Made by a program: the position numbers and the translations under genes. A model generated the notes under the pieces. That model searched no databases. It saw nothing but the letters and a program-made list of their open reading frames with translations, and had not been told where the DNA came from. From JBBQWZ01 sp038210135 (GTDB lineage Bacteria > Acidobacteriota > Terriglobia > Bryobacterales > Bryobacteraceae), in NCBI GenBank assembly GCA_038210135.1, contig JBBQWZ010000015.1, positions 44,331-108,330 on the forward strand: 64,000 nt of DNA, written 5' to 3'. Of this stretch, positions 1 through 8,982 are shown in pieces. Every line of letters starts with the position of its first letter. The stretch's first letter is position 1.

Positions 1-978
1 GTGTCGTCGATCGGGCTTACAGCCGGGAAATGGGTGCATAACGCAGGGGCTTTAACGATGCTCGCGATGTTCGCGGCGATCGCGGCGCTGGCGATTCTGC
101 ATTGGGTGCGGGGAGAGAGGCCGGCGAGTCCGCCCTTTGCGCTGACGCTACCGCCGCTGACGCTGCTGAGCGTGAACATCCTTGGCAAGATGGGTTTCGC
201 GGCGTTGGGCGGCTTCGAGTATGTGGCGATTTTCGCGGGCGAATGCAAGGATCCGGTGAAGACGATCGGGCGGTCGGTGTGGATCGCGGCGCCGATCATC
301 GCGTGTATGTTCATCTTCGGAACCGGCGCGGTGTTGACGTTTGTGCCGGTGGACAAAATCGATTTAGTTTCGCCTTCCGCGCAAGTGCTGGCGGTGGGTT
401 CGCGCATGTTGGGCGTGGGCGCTTCGATCGTGCCTACGGTGTTGATGCTGATCCTGGGAATTCGGATCGCGCAGGCGAGCATCAATTTCTCGGCAACGAT
501 CCGCCTGCCGATGGTCGCGGGCTGGGACGACCTGCTGCCGAAGTGGTTCACGCAATTGCACGCGCGGCACAAGACGCCGACGTACTCGATCCTGTTTGTG
601 GGCGCGATGACGCTGGCGTTGGGGCTTGCTGGAAATTCAGGGGTCGGCAATCAGGAGGCGTATCAGCTGTTGAATAACGGATCGGGAATTTTCTACGCGC
701 TGCCGTACCTGGTGATGTTTGCGATTCCGCTGATCGGGATCAACGATGCGTCCACGGGCGCGATCGCGCGGCCGGGAAGGTGGGTGCGGATCGCCTCCAT
801 TTCAGGCTTCGGCATGACGCTGCTGTATGTGGTGCTGTCGGTGTTTCCGATCATTGCGGTGGAGAGCGCGCTGGTCTTCGCTTTGAAAATCGGCGGAATG
901 ATCGTGATCGCGAACGGGATCGGAGTGGTCGTGTTTTTGATCGGTTCGCGGCGCCAAAAAACGACTGGAAGCCAGTGA
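1..978 (+). CDS. APC-superfamily amino acid permease, C-terminal part (5' end outside window)
   Basis: The reading frame is open from base 1, so the N-terminal helices lie outside the window; the GTG at base 1 is probably an internal Val. The 325 visible residues form several long hydrophobic segments separated by short polar loops. The stretch with FEYVAIFAGECKDPVKTIGR (about residues 73-92) resembles the APC-family region after the broken helix that binds substrate. The family moves amino acids or polyamines across the inner membrane by proton or solute coupling. The substrate cannot be read from this part. The protein ends in a short basic tail (SRRQKTTGSQ), typical of a cytoplasmic C terminus. 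A separate gene (pal) follows after about 100 bases. Confidence 0.8.
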   Translation: MSSIGLTAGKWVHNAGALTMLAMFAAIAALAILHWVRGERPASPPFALTLPPLTLLSVNILGKMGFAALGGFEYVAIFAGECKDPVKTIGRSVWIAAPIIACMFIFGTGAVLTFVPVDKIDLVSPSAQVLAVGSRMLGVGASIVPTVLMLILGIRIAQASINFSATIRLPMVAGWDDLLPKWFTQLHARHKTPTYSILFVGAMTLALGLAGNSGVGNQEAYQLLNNGSGIFYALPYLVMFAIPLIGINDASTGAIARPGRWVRIASISGFGMTLLYVVLSVFPIIAVESALVFALKIGGMIVIANGIGVVVFLIGSRRQKTTGSQ

Positions 979-1075
979 ATGGGCGTGATTCGGGGACCAG
1001 CGGATCCCTGATTGCATCCGGGGGAAAGTTGGCCTATGCTGAAGCCAGAATTCTTTCGTTTGGAGGTTCTGACCC

Positions 1076-1681
1076 ATGAATTGGCGATTCGCGTCCACTC
1101 TCGGAATTGCCGTACTCGTCGTATCCCTCGGCGGATGCACGAAGAAGAACCCGATGGTCTCGAAGGCACCTGAAGCGCGGGTTCCGGGCACTGTCGCAAC
1201 GACGCAGGGGCGTGAAGCTCCGCGTCAAACCACGGAACGAGCCGAGCCGCAGCGGACGGCCTCGAATAACAACCAGGGGCGGCGCCTTCCCGACGCCGAG
1301 ACGAAAGTTCGGATTCAGGATCTGCTGAACCGGATTCAGGATGCGTACTTCGATTACGACAAGCACGAAATTCGCACCGACGCCCAGAGCGCTCTGCGCG
1401 AAGATGCCAAGACGTTGTCGGCTATTTTGAATGATTATCCGGATTACAAACTGACGGTTCAGGGCTTCTGCGACGAGCGCGGCTCCGCCGAATACAATAT
1501 CGGCCTGGGCGATGCACGCGCGCAGAAGTCGAAGGAATACCTGGTTTCGCTGGGCATTCCGGGGAATCAGCTGATGACGGTAAGCTACGGCAAGGAGCGT
1601 CCGGTCTGCACGGATCAGAACGAGGATTGCTACCAGAAGAACCGGCGCGCGCATATCACGCAGGAACAGAGCACGCCGTAA
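1076..1681 (+). CDS. pal: Peptidoglycan-associated lipoprotein Pal (OmpA-like)
   Basis: 201 residues. An N-terminal lipoprotein signal ends in the lipobox VSLGGC with Cys21 as the lipidation site. A Pro/Arg/Gln-rich linker follows, then an OmpA-like peptidoglycan-binding domain from about residue 85 to the end. That domain shows the family motif around GFCDERGSAEYN and the C-terminal KNRRAHI segment. Pal anchors the outer membrane to peptidoglycan and works with TolAB, but no tol genes are in view. The start is supported by GGAGG nine bases before the ATG. A strong hairpin terminator lies directly downstream. The name rests on the architecture; another OmpA-family lipoprotein is the alternative. 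Confidence 0.85.
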   Translation: MNWRFASTLGIAVLVVSLGGCTKKNPMVSKAPEARVPGTVATTQGREAPRQTTERAEPQRTASNNNQGRRLPDAETKVRIQDLLNRIQDAYFDYDKHEIRTDAQSALREDAKTLSAILNDYPDYKLTVQGFCDERGSAEYNIGLGDARAQKSKEYLVSLGIPGNQLMTVSYGKERPVCTDQNEDCYQKNRRAHITQEQSTP

Positions 1682-1709
1682 GTTTTTGCGTTTGCGACAA
1701 GTAGGAAGG

Positions 1710-1738
1710 GCCGGAGCGATTGCTGCTCCGGCTTTTTT
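1710..1738 (+). terminator. Rho-independent terminator of pal
   Basis: An 8-bp perfect stem (GCCGGAGC at 1710-1717 with GCTCCGGC at 1725-1732) and a 7-base loop are followed by six T. It lies 28 bases after the pal stop and overlaps the stop codon of the convergent amidase. Confidence 0.85.
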
Positions 1739-3254
1739 ATGCTGTGCTGGCGGGGCGGCGCTTCCCTGCTCCGGTGGCAAGCTCAAAGGCGTGGCCCAGT
1801 TGGAGAACGCTCCACTCATCGCGGTGGCGTCCGACGATCTGAAGGCCGACGGGCAGGCCTTCGGGCGTAAATCCGGCAGGAACGGAAAGCGCGGGATGAC
1901 CGGTGATCGAGATGTAGTAGCAGGACTTCATCCAGTCGATGTAGGTTTCCATTTTCACGCCGGCGACTTCGGTGGGATACGGCGTGGTGACGTCGAAGGG
2001 GGGAACCTGGGTGACGGGCGCGATGAAGTAATCGTACTTTTGAAAGAAATCGTGGAAGCGTTTGAACATGGCGGAGTGGAGCGCGTCCGCGCGGGCGATC
2101 TGGGCGGCGGTGAGGCGCATGCCCGCTTCGACTTCCCTGATGATGGTGTCCTTAATCAGTTCGCGCTTGGTGCGAACCAGCTCGCCTCTGGCGGCGAGTG
2201 AGCCAAGAGCGCGCAGGGTTTTGAACGACTCGTCCGCGCCGGTGAAGTCGGGCTCGGCTTGTTCGACGATGCAGCCGAGCGCGTCGAAGGTTTTTCGGTG
2301 AGCGTCGATGACGGTGCGAATTCGCGGATCGTACGGGATTCCGCCGAGGTCCTTGAACCAGGCAACGCGGACACCCTTGAAGTTTCGTTCGAGCGGGGCG
2401 GCGAAACGGCTGGCAGGTTCGTCGATCGCAATGGGAGAACGCGAATCGGGTCCGGCAATCGCGCTTAAGAAGAATGCGACGTCGGCGACGGTGCGCCCCA
2501 TGGGTCCATCGACGCTTAGAGAAGCCCAGCTGTTGGTTTGCGAGAGAGACGGAACGCGGCCCGGCGCGGGACGCAAGCCGACGACGTTACAGAACGAAGC
2601 CGGGTTGCGGAGAGAACCGCCCATGTCGGAACCGTCGGCGAGGGCGACCATTCCGCAGGCGAGGGCAACGGCTGTTCCGCCGCTCGATCCGCCGCAAGTC
2701 TTGGTGAGGTCGTAGGGGTTCAGCGTGCGTCCGAAGACTTCGTTGAAGGTCTGCGAACCGGCCCCGAATTCCGGGGTGTTGGTTTTGCCGAGGGTGACGG
2801 CGCCGGCGCGGCGCATGCGTTCGACGATGATGGCGTCCGAGTCAGGAACGTTATCTTTATAGATGCGCGAGCCGAACGTAGTGCGGATTCCTTTGGTCTC
2901 GTGCAGGTCCTTATGGGCAACGGGGAGGCCGTGGAGCGGACCGAGCAGCTGACCTTGGGCGATGGCTTCGTCGGCGCGCTTCGCCTGGTCGATGGCCTTT
3001 TCGATGACCAGCGTAACGATGGCGTTCACCTTCGGGTTCACGCGCTCGATTTGTTTCACACTGGCTTCGAGCAGTTCACGGGCGGAGAGTTTCTTGGTTT
3101 TAAGGAGCTTCGCCAGTTCGACGGCCGGAAGAAAGCAAAGGTCCGCGGGCTGGCTCATTCCAATTCCTCCGGTGATTTCGGCTGCGAGCGCCGCGACGGT
3201 GAGGCGGGCCGCGTCGCGTCGGGTGATTCCCTGATACGATTCGCCACGATTCAT
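1737..3254 (-). CDS. Amidase (amidase signature family)
   Basis: 505 residues with the amidase-signature Ser-cisSer-Lys triad in place: Lys115 in PVAHKDLHE, Ser190 in CGGSSGGTA and Ser214 in GSDMGGSLRNP. The family hydrolyses amide bonds of varied substrates, from small amides to the Gln donor of GatA. This copy has no GatB/GatC neighbours. It carries an N-terminal segment with TRRDAARL followed by a hydrophobic Ala-rich stretch, which looks like a weak Tat export signal, so a stand-alone exported amidase is more likely than GatA. It converges on pal and diverges from the DUF2760 operon. The substrate is unknown. Confidence 0.88.
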   Translation of the reverse strand: MNRGESYQGITRRDAARLTVAALAAEITGGIGMSQPADLCFLPAVELAKLLKTKKLSARELLEASVKQIERVNPKVNAIVTLVIEKAIDQAKRADEAIAQGQLLGPLHGLPVAHKDLHETKGIRTTFGSRIYKDNVPDSDAIIVERMRRAGAVTLGKTNTPEFGAGSQTFNEVFGRTLNPYDLTKTCGGSSGGTAVALACGMVALADGSDMGGSLRNPASFCNVVGLRPAPGRVPSLSQTNSWASLSVDGPMGRTVADVAFFLSAIAGPDSRSPIAIDEPASRFAAPLERNFKGVRVAWFKDLGGIPYDPRIRTVIDAHRKTFDALGCIVEQAEPDFTGADESFKTLRALGSLAARGELVRTKRELIKDTIIREVEAGMRLTAAQIARADALHSAMFKRFHDFFQKYDYFIAPVTQVPPFDVTTPYPTEVAGVKMETYIDWMKSCYYISITGHPALSVPAGFTPEGLPVGLQIVGRHRDEWSVLQLGHAFELATGAGKRRPASTA

Positions 3255-3351
3255 GATGTTCCGTATTGTGCATCAATTGTTGGGGCCGGTGCCCGAACAG
3301 ATTTGGAATTTGCTACGCGGCCGGCAAGACGGGACAATGAAAAGATAACCA

Positions 3352-3891
3352 ATGAGTCGAGTTTCCTTTGCATTTCGTAGCTTCTTCTCCTTGCTGTTTT
3401 CAGACAGCCTGCCCGAGGATATTGCGTTGGCGTACGGGTTCACCAGAGTGAAACCGAATGCACCGGCGGCCAAAGCGGCGCCCGCAAAAGTGGACACGCC
3501 GAAAGCGGTTGCCGGTCCGTCAGAGGGCGCGGTGGAACTGCTGGGCGCGTTGCAGCGCGAGTCGCGGCTGGTGGATTTCCTGATGGAAGACATCGACGGG
3601 TACGCCGATGACCAGGTGGGCGCGGCGGTGCGCGATATTCATTCTGGCGCGCGCAAGGCGCTCGATCGGTATGCGAAAGTCGTGCCAGTGATCGATGGCG
3701 TCGAAGGCGCGTTCACCAAGCTGGACGGCATCGGCAAGAATTCGTACAAGCTGCTCGGCAATGTCCCGACAGAAGGCAAAGTGACGGGCGGAACGCTTCG
3801 GCACCGCGGGTGGAAAGTGGAGAAGATCGAGTTGCCCGCGATCAAGCCGGGCGAGCGAATGCTGGCACCCGCCGAAATCGAGATCGAATAG
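3352..3891 (+). CDS. DUF2760 domain protein
   Basis: 179 residues. After a low-complexity Ala/Pro/Lys linker (about 35-60), the conserved block runs from ELLGALQRESRLVDFLMEDI to LRHRGWKVEKIELP, which I recognise as DUF2760. No catalytic motif or signal peptide is visible. DUF2760 genes are often found directly before an Hsp70-family gene, and that is so here: the next ATG begins 3 bases after this stop. The tight spacing suggests translational coupling and a shared role with the chaperone-like ATPase. The function is unknown. Confidence 0.75.
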   Translation: MSRVSFAFRSFFSLLFSDSLPEDIALAYGFTRVKPNAPAAKAAPAKVDTPKAVAGPSEGAVELLGALQRESRLVDFLMEDIDGYADDQVGAAVRDIHSGARKALDRYAKVVPVIDGVEGAFTKLDGIGKNSYKLLGNVPTEGKVTGGTLRHRGWKVEKIELPAIKPGERMLAPAEIEIE

Positions 3892-3894
3892 CCC

Positions 3895-6504
3895 ATGAAC
3901 GTTGGCATCGATCTTGGCACCACCAATTCCGCGCTGGCGTTTATCGACGCGAAGCCGGACGAAACCGAATTTCCTCCGATTCACGTTCTTGACGTTCCGC
4001 AGTTCGTGGCGCAGGGAACGGTTGAAGCGCGGCGGACGTTGCCGTCGTTCCTGTTTCTAGGCGATCGCGAATACGTTGGCATCTACGCGCGCGAGCAAGG
4101 CGCGCTGGTGCCGACGAAATCGGTTCATTCGGCGAAGTCGTGGCTGTCGAACTCGGAGGTGGACCGGACGGCGAAGATCCTTCCGTGGGACGCGCAAGAG
4201 GGCGGTCGCGTGTTCTCGCCGGTCGAAGTTTCGACGCGCGTCTTATCTACGCTGGCCACCGCGTTTCACGAGAAGATGGGCGTTCCGCTGGGCGCGCAGC
4301 AGATCGTGCTGACGGTTCCAGCGAGCTTCGATGAAGAGGCGCGTTCGCTGACCGTCGAAGCGGCGAAGCAGGCGGGCTTGGAATCGATCACGCTGGTGGA
4401 AGAGCCGGCGGCGGCGTTCTATTCGTGGATCGCGAACGACCTGGCACGTTCGCAGAAGCTGCTGTTCGATGGGCAGACGATTCTGATTTGTGATGTCGGC
4501 GGCGGCACCAGCGATTTTACGCTGATCAAAGTAGGGCGGACCGGCGATAAGGTCGAGTTCACACGAACGGCGGTCGGAAAACATTTATTGCTGGGCGGCG
4601 ACAACCTGGACCTGACGCTGGCGTGGCTGGTGGAGCAGAAGCTGGGCAAGCCGTTGTCGATCCGGCAACGAAGCGGATTGCGGCGTCAATGCGCGTCGGC
4701 AAAAGAACGCTTGCTCGCCGACGAGTCGCTTGCGAGCGTCGATATCACGGTGCTCGGAGCGGGGTCGTCGTTGATCGGCGGCACGCTGCGGACGAATCTG
4801 ACGCGTGAAGAAGTTCTGGAATTGGCGGTCGAAGGCTTTACGCCGTTCTGCGGCAAAGACGACCGGCCGGTGAAGGATGAGCAGAGTCCGTTCCGCGAGC
4901 TGGGACTTCCGTACGAGACGGACGCCGCGATCACGCGGCATCTGGCGGCGTTTCTAGGGGACGCGGGCGCGGCGCCCGACGCGATTCTGTTCAACGGCGG
5001 ATTCTTTATTCCGGACATCCTGCGCCAGCGCGTCGCGAGCGTCGTTGAAAGCTGGACGGGCAAACATCCTGCAATTCTCGAGAATCGCGACTTGGATTTG
5101 GCGGTTGCGGTCGGCGCGGCGTATTACTCGTATGTACGTTCGACTGGCGCGGGCTTGCTGGTTCGCGGCGGATTGCCGCGTGCGTATTTCATTGGAGCTG
5201 GCGAAGCTCCGGAGGCGATTCGGACATTGTGCCTGATGCCGCGCGGCAGCGAAGAAGGCTCGTCGATCGAACTGGATCGCGACGATTTGCAGCTGGTGGC
5301 GAACAAGGCGGTCTCGTTCCGGCTGTACAGTTCGCTGACGCGAACTGAGGATCAATTGGGCGACGTGGTGGAATTTCCTCGAAGCGCGATCGGAACGGAC
5401 CTGCACGTCCACGCGCCACTCGAAGCCGTATTGCGATTCGGAAAATCGGGCGAGCGGCTGGTTCCAGCGAAATTGGGCGCGCGGCTCACTGAGGTCGGCA
5501 CGCTTGAAGTGTGGGCGGATTCAAAAGTCAGCGAGCACCGGTTCAAACTGGAATTCGCGCTGCGGAAAAAGGCGAATGCTGTGGCGGCAATGCAGCGGCC
5601 GGTGGCGATGGTTTCCGATTCAGCACTCGAAGCAGCATTGGCACTAGTCGCGGAAACGTTTGGCGCGGGAACGCTTCCGCCGACCGAGTTGCCGGGGCGG
5701 CTCGAAGCTACGTTAACGATCGGACGCGGCGCGTGGCCGCTTTCGGCGATGCGCGCGCTTGCCGACAAAATGCTTGAGTTGAGCGAAGGACGCAAACGAG
5801 GCGCGGCGCACGAACTGCGCTGGCTGAATCTTTGCGGATTCTGCCTGCGGCCGGGATTCGGATTTCCGGGCGACGAATTGCGGATCGAACTCGCGCGGCG
5901 CGTGTATGCCGGTGGCCTGACATTTGCAAATCAGGTGCAGAACGAGATCGAATGGTGGATTTTCTGGGGACGCGTCGCGGGCGGACTGAACAAGAATCAG
6001 CAGGGCGATGTGTATCAGCGGCTGTCGGGATCGCTGCTCCCGAAAGGCAACAAGCGGCCGCGGCTGAATGCGAGTCTCGAACGCGAAATGTGGCGGGCAG
6101 GGTCCGGGCTGGAGCTACTTCCGGCGCAGGTGCGGACGCAACTTGGCGACGAGTTGATCGCACGGCTGAAGAAGAACGATTTCGTCGAAACGTCGCTGTG
6201 GTGCCTGGCTCGGCTGGGAGCGCGGTCGCTGTTCTACGGTCCGGCAAATCAAGTGCTGCCGGCTTCGACGGCGGCGCGCTGGGTGGATGCGGTTCTGAAG
6301 CACGACAAGAGAGGCGAATTCGTTTTGGCGCTGGCGCGGCAGACTGGCGATTCCGCCAGAGACCTTCCAGCAGCGTCGATCGACGCGGTCCGGCGTACAT
6401 TCCCCGATTTGAATCTGGCGTCCGACGCGCGCGGCGATTTAGCCGCGATGGGCAGAATCTTCGGCGAAGAACTTCCGTCCGGCCTGGTATTCGGAGCCTC
6501 GTAG
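3895..6504 (+). CDS. Hsp70/DnaK-family ATPase with divergent C-terminal half
   Basis: 869 residues, longer than DnaK (about 640). The actin-like ATPase fold is clear: phosphate-1 motif NVGIDLGTTNSALAF at the N terminus, an EEPAAAFYSW segment, phosphate-2 motif ICDVGGGTSDFTL near 200, and an adenosine-type motif LFNGGFFIPDILR near 364. The second half has no DnaK-like substrate-binding domain or EEVD-type tail. It instead matches the kind of long C-terminal extension (DUF3731-like) seen in Hsp70 proteins paired with DUF2760. No DnaJ or GrpE partner lies nearby. It is probably an ATP-driven chaperone for a specific client. It is co-transcribed with DUF2760 upstream and thiL downstream (1-base gap). 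Confidence 0.85.
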   Translation: MNVGIDLGTTNSALAFIDAKPDETEFPPIHVLDVPQFVAQGTVEARRTLPSFLFLGDREYVGIYAREQGALVPTKSVHSAKSWLSNSEVDRTAKILPWDAQEGGRVFSPVEVSTRVLSTLATAFHEKMGVPLGAQQIVLTVPASFDEEARSLTVEAAKQAGLESITLVEEPAAAFYSWIANDLARSQKLLFDGQTILICDVGGGTSDFTLIKVGRTGDKVEFTRTAVGKHLLLGGDNLDLTLAWLVEQKLGKPLSIRQRSGLRRQCASAKERLLADESLASVDITVLGAGSSLIGGTLRTNLTREEVLELAVEGFTPFCGKDDRPVKDEQSPFRELGLPYETDAAITRHLAAFLGDAGAAPDAILFNGGFFIPDILRQRVASVVESWTGKHPAILENRDLDLAVAVGAAYYSYVRSTGAGLLVRGGLPRAYFIGAGEAPEAIRTLCLMPRGSEEGSSIELDRDDLQLVANKAVSFRLYSSLTRTEDQLGDVVEFPRSAIGTDLHVHAPLEAVLRFGKSGERLVPAKLGARLTEVGTLEVWADSKVSEHRFKLEFALRKKANAVAAMQRPVAMVSDSALEAALALVAETFGAGTLPPTELPGRLEATLTIGRGAWPLSAMRALADKMLELSEGRKRGAAHELRWLNLCGFCLRPGFGFPGDELRIELARRVYAGGLTFANQVQNEIEWWIFWGRVAGGLNKNQQGDVYQRLSGSLLPKGNKRPRLNASLEREMWRAGSGLELLPAQVRTQLGDELIARLKKNDFVETSLWCLARLGARSLFYGPANQVLPASTAARWVDAVLKHDKRGEFVLALARQTGDSARDLPAASIDAVRRTFPDLNLASDARGDLAAMGRIFGEELPSGLVFGAS

Positions 6505-6505
6505 A

Positions 6506-7348
6506 GTGGGCGAAGGCGACATCGTCGCGGCGTTGCGGCGTGCCGCGGGAAAGCCGGCGGCGGCGTCTGGCATCGTCCTCGGCATCGGCGACGACGCGGC
6601 AGTGTTCCGGCCGCGCGCGAACGAGGATCTGGTTTTCACCACGGACTTGCTGATCGAGGACGTGCACTTCACGCGGGCGACGTTCACGGCGGCGGAAGCC
6701 GGTCATAAGGCGCTGGTGCGAAGCCTAAGCGATCTTGCGGCAATGGGCGCGGAGCCGCGATTCGCGCTGCTCTCGCTGGCGCTGCCGGAATCGACCACGG
6801 CGAAATGGCGCGACGGCTTCTTCCGCGGATTTCTGGATCTCGCCAAACGTACGGGAACTGTTTTGGCCGGCGGAGATCTTTCGCGCGGTCCTGTGGTTGT
6901 CGCCGATGTGATGTGTTGCGGCGGCGTTCCCAAGGGCAAGGCTTTGCTTCGCGACGGCGCGCGGCCGGGCGATCGGCTGTACGTATCCGGTCCGCTGGGG
7001 CGAGGCTGGAAGAAGAACCGGACGCCGGAACCGCGAATCGATTACGGCAAACAGCTTCGCGGACGCGCTTCGGCGTGCATGGACTTGAGCGATGGCCTTG
7101 CGATGGACCTGCGGCGGCTTTGTGTCGCGTCCGGCGTCGGCGCGCGGATCGACGACGTTCCGGCCGCGCGCGGCGCTTCGCTGGAGGCGGCGATGAATGC
7201 CGGAGAGGATTACGAATTGCTTTTCAGCATGCCTCGACGAAAGCGTCCGCCGGTTTGGGCGCTCCGCATCGGCGAGGTCACCAAGGCGCGCGAGATTCTC
7301 CTTTGCGGCGAGCCGCTTGCTTCGGGCGGCTGGGATCATTTCCGTTAG
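6506..7348 (+). CDS. thiL: Thiamine-monophosphate kinase ThiL
   Basis: 280 residues, slightly short for ThiL (about 320). ThiL phosphorylates thiamine monophosphate to the active cofactor thiamine diphosphate. Visible motifs are GIGDDAAVF near residue 26, TTDLLIEDVHF near 45, the DLAAMGAEP segment, the glycine-rich GGDLSRGP, and the C-terminal DLSDGLAMDL and AGEDYELLF. The start is a GTG one base after the stop of the Hsp70 gene, so it is probably translated by coupling. No other thiamine genes and no TPP riboswitch are visible in the window. Confidence 0.88.
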   Translation: MGEGDIVAALRRAAGKPAAASGIVLGIGDDAAVFRPRANEDLVFTTDLLIEDVHFTRATFTAAEAGHKALVRSLSDLAAMGAEPRFALLSLALPESTTAKWRDGFFRGFLDLAKRTGTVLAGGDLSRGPVVVADVMCCGGVPKGKALLRDGARPGDRLYVSGPLGRGWKKNRTPEPRIDYGKQLRGRASACMDLSDGLAMDLRRLCVASGVGARIDDVPAARGASLEAAMNAGEDYELLFSMPRRKRPPVWALRIGEVTKAREILLCGEPLASGGWDHFR

Positions 7349-7369
7349 GCCGGCGAGGCGCGTGACATA

Positions 7370-8353
7370 ATGAGCCGAATGTCTAAACTGATCGCTATCG
7401 GAGTCCTGTTGTCGATGAGTGTAGCCGCTGCCGTCAAGATCGAGAAAGTCAGCTATGCCGGCTGGCCGAATTGTTACAAGATGTCGAACGGCGAGGTCGA
7501 GCTGATTGTCTCGACCGATGTCGGACCGCGCGTTTTGCGCTACGGATTCGTGGGCGGACAGAATCTGTTTGCCGAGTTCAAAGAAGAACAGGGCAAGACG
7601 GGCGAGAAGGTTTGGGTGGGACGCGGCGGTCATCGTTTGTGGATGGCTCCGGAGACGAAGCCGGACACCTACGCTCTCGATAACTCGACGGTCAAGGCCG
7701 CGATCAAGGGGAATAGCATTGAGCTGACGGCTCCGGTGGAAAAGGAAACCGGGCTCGAGAAGGTGATCATCCTGAAGCTGGCGGACAAGGGCGGCGAAGT
7801 CGAAGTGACGCACCGGATTCACAATATGTCGGGCAAGGTGAAGCGCCTTGCGCCGTGGGCTCTGACGATGATGGCCCCGGGCGGGACGGCGATCTCCGGT
7901 TTTCCGGCGCGCGGGTCGCACGCGGACAATTTGCTTCCGACGAATCCGCTGACGATGTGGGCTTACACCGATTTTACGGATAAGCGGTGGACGCTGACGA
8001 AGAAATACATTGTGCTGCGGCAGGATGTGAAGGTGAGCGCACCGCAGAAGGTGGCGTTGTTCAATAAGGACACCTTCGCGGCGTACCTGCTCGGAGGCGA
8101 CCTGTTTATTAAGCGCTACACGGCGGATCCGTCGAAGACGTATCCGGATTTCGGATGCTCGTTCGAGATGTTCACCAACGAGCGGTTTCTCGAACTCGAG
8201 ACTGTCGGACCGCTGGCGGATGTACAGGCGGGAGCGGGCGTGCAGCACGTGGAGCGCTGGAGCCTGCACAAAGACGTGAAAATCCCTTCACTAAAAACCG
8301 GCGCAAACGAGGCGGAAATCGACAAAGTCCTGCTACCATTACTGGCCCGGTAG
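7370..8353 (+). CDS. DUF4380 secreted protein (aldose-epimerase-like fold)
   Basis: 327 residues. A signal peptide (LIAIGVLLSMSVAAAV) is followed by a domain with conserved GPRVLRYGFVGGQNLFAEF and GGHRLWMAPE segments. I recognise this as DUF4380, a family related in fold to galactose-mutarotase-like carbohydrate-binding beta-sandwiches. It is probably periplasmic and sugar-binding, but no reaction has been assigned. The ATG at 7370 and one at 7379 are both possible; the second gives a more typical signal peptide. The gene lies 21 bases after thiL and 14 before the next secreted protein. Confidence 0.7.
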   Translation: MSRMSKLIAIGVLLSMSVAAAVKIEKVSYAGWPNCYKMSNGEVELIVSTDVGPRVLRYGFVGGQNLFAEFKEEQGKTGEKVWVGRGGHRLWMAPETKPDTYALDNSTVKAAIKGNSIELTAPVEKETGLEKVIILKLADKGGEVEVTHRIHNMSGKVKRLAPWALTMMAPGGTAISGFPARGSHADNLLPTNPLTMWAYTDFTDKRWTLTKKYIVLRQDVKVSAPQKVALFNKDTFAAYLLGGDLFIKRYTADPSKTYPDFGCSFEMFTNERFLELETVGPLADVQAGAGVQHVERWSLHKDVKIPSLKTGANEAEIDKVLLPLLAR

Positions 8354-8367
8354 AATCATACATAGTG

Positions 8368-8982
8368 ATGAAAGTTTTCGCATTGGCCGCGCTGGCGGCA
8401 ACGGGGCTGTTCGCCCAGTACACGGCGTCTCCGGCAGGCGCGCCGCCGCCGCAGTTGGCTGCGCCGATCGCTTCGTTGATGGCCAAAGACGGCATCAAGG
8501 TCGCTGGGCCTGAAGGCACGATGGAGATTTGGATGACGGCAAAGCTACCCACTGGGCCCGCGTCCGCGGAGTCCAGCGTGACGCTGCCGATGATTCCAGT
8601 GGGGGCGATTGTCGGGGCGGCACGTTTTACGGGCAAGGGCCAGGATCGGCGTGCGCAAACCATCAAAGCGGGCGTCTACACGCTGCGGTACGCGAATTTT
8701 CCGATTAACGGCGACCATCAGGGTGTGTCGCCGCAACGAGATTTTGTGTTGATCTCGCCCGCCGCGGCCGATACCGACCCGAAGGCGCCTAGCGATTTTG
8801 ACGCGCTGATGAATCTCAGCCGTAAGACGACGGGCACGCCTCATCCGGCTGTTCTGAGCATCTGGCGGCAGGACTCCGACTTCAAGCCCGGCGTTCACAA
8901 GGAAGGCGAAGACTGGGTGTATCACGTCAAAGTTAGCGACGTCCAGATCGCGATGATCGTGATCGGCAAAGCGCAAGATTAG
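8368..8982 (+). CDS. Secreted protein of unknown function
   Basis: 204 residues from the ATG at 8368. The frame is open further upstream, but that part overlaps DUF4380. A short signal peptide (MKVFALAALAATGLFAQ) is followed by a beta-rich region with no catalytic motif I can identify. It contains RAQTIKAGVYTLRYANFPI and ends with a VSDVQIAMIVIG strand. The layout resembles small secreted acidobacterial proteins of unknown function. It is the last gene of the run that starts with DUF2760. A weak ribosome site and a GTG three bases earlier leave the exact start uncertain. Confidence 0.65.
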   Translation: MKVFALAALAATGLFAQYTASPAGAPPPQLAAPIASLMAKDGIKVAGPEGTMEIWMTAKLPTGPASAESSVTLPMIPVGAIVGAARFTGKGQDRRAQTIKAGVYTLRYANFPINGDHQGVSPQRDFVLISPAAADTDPKAPSDFDALMNLSRKTTGTPHPAVLSIWRQDSDFKPGVHKEGEDWVYHVKVSDVQIAMIVIGKAQD

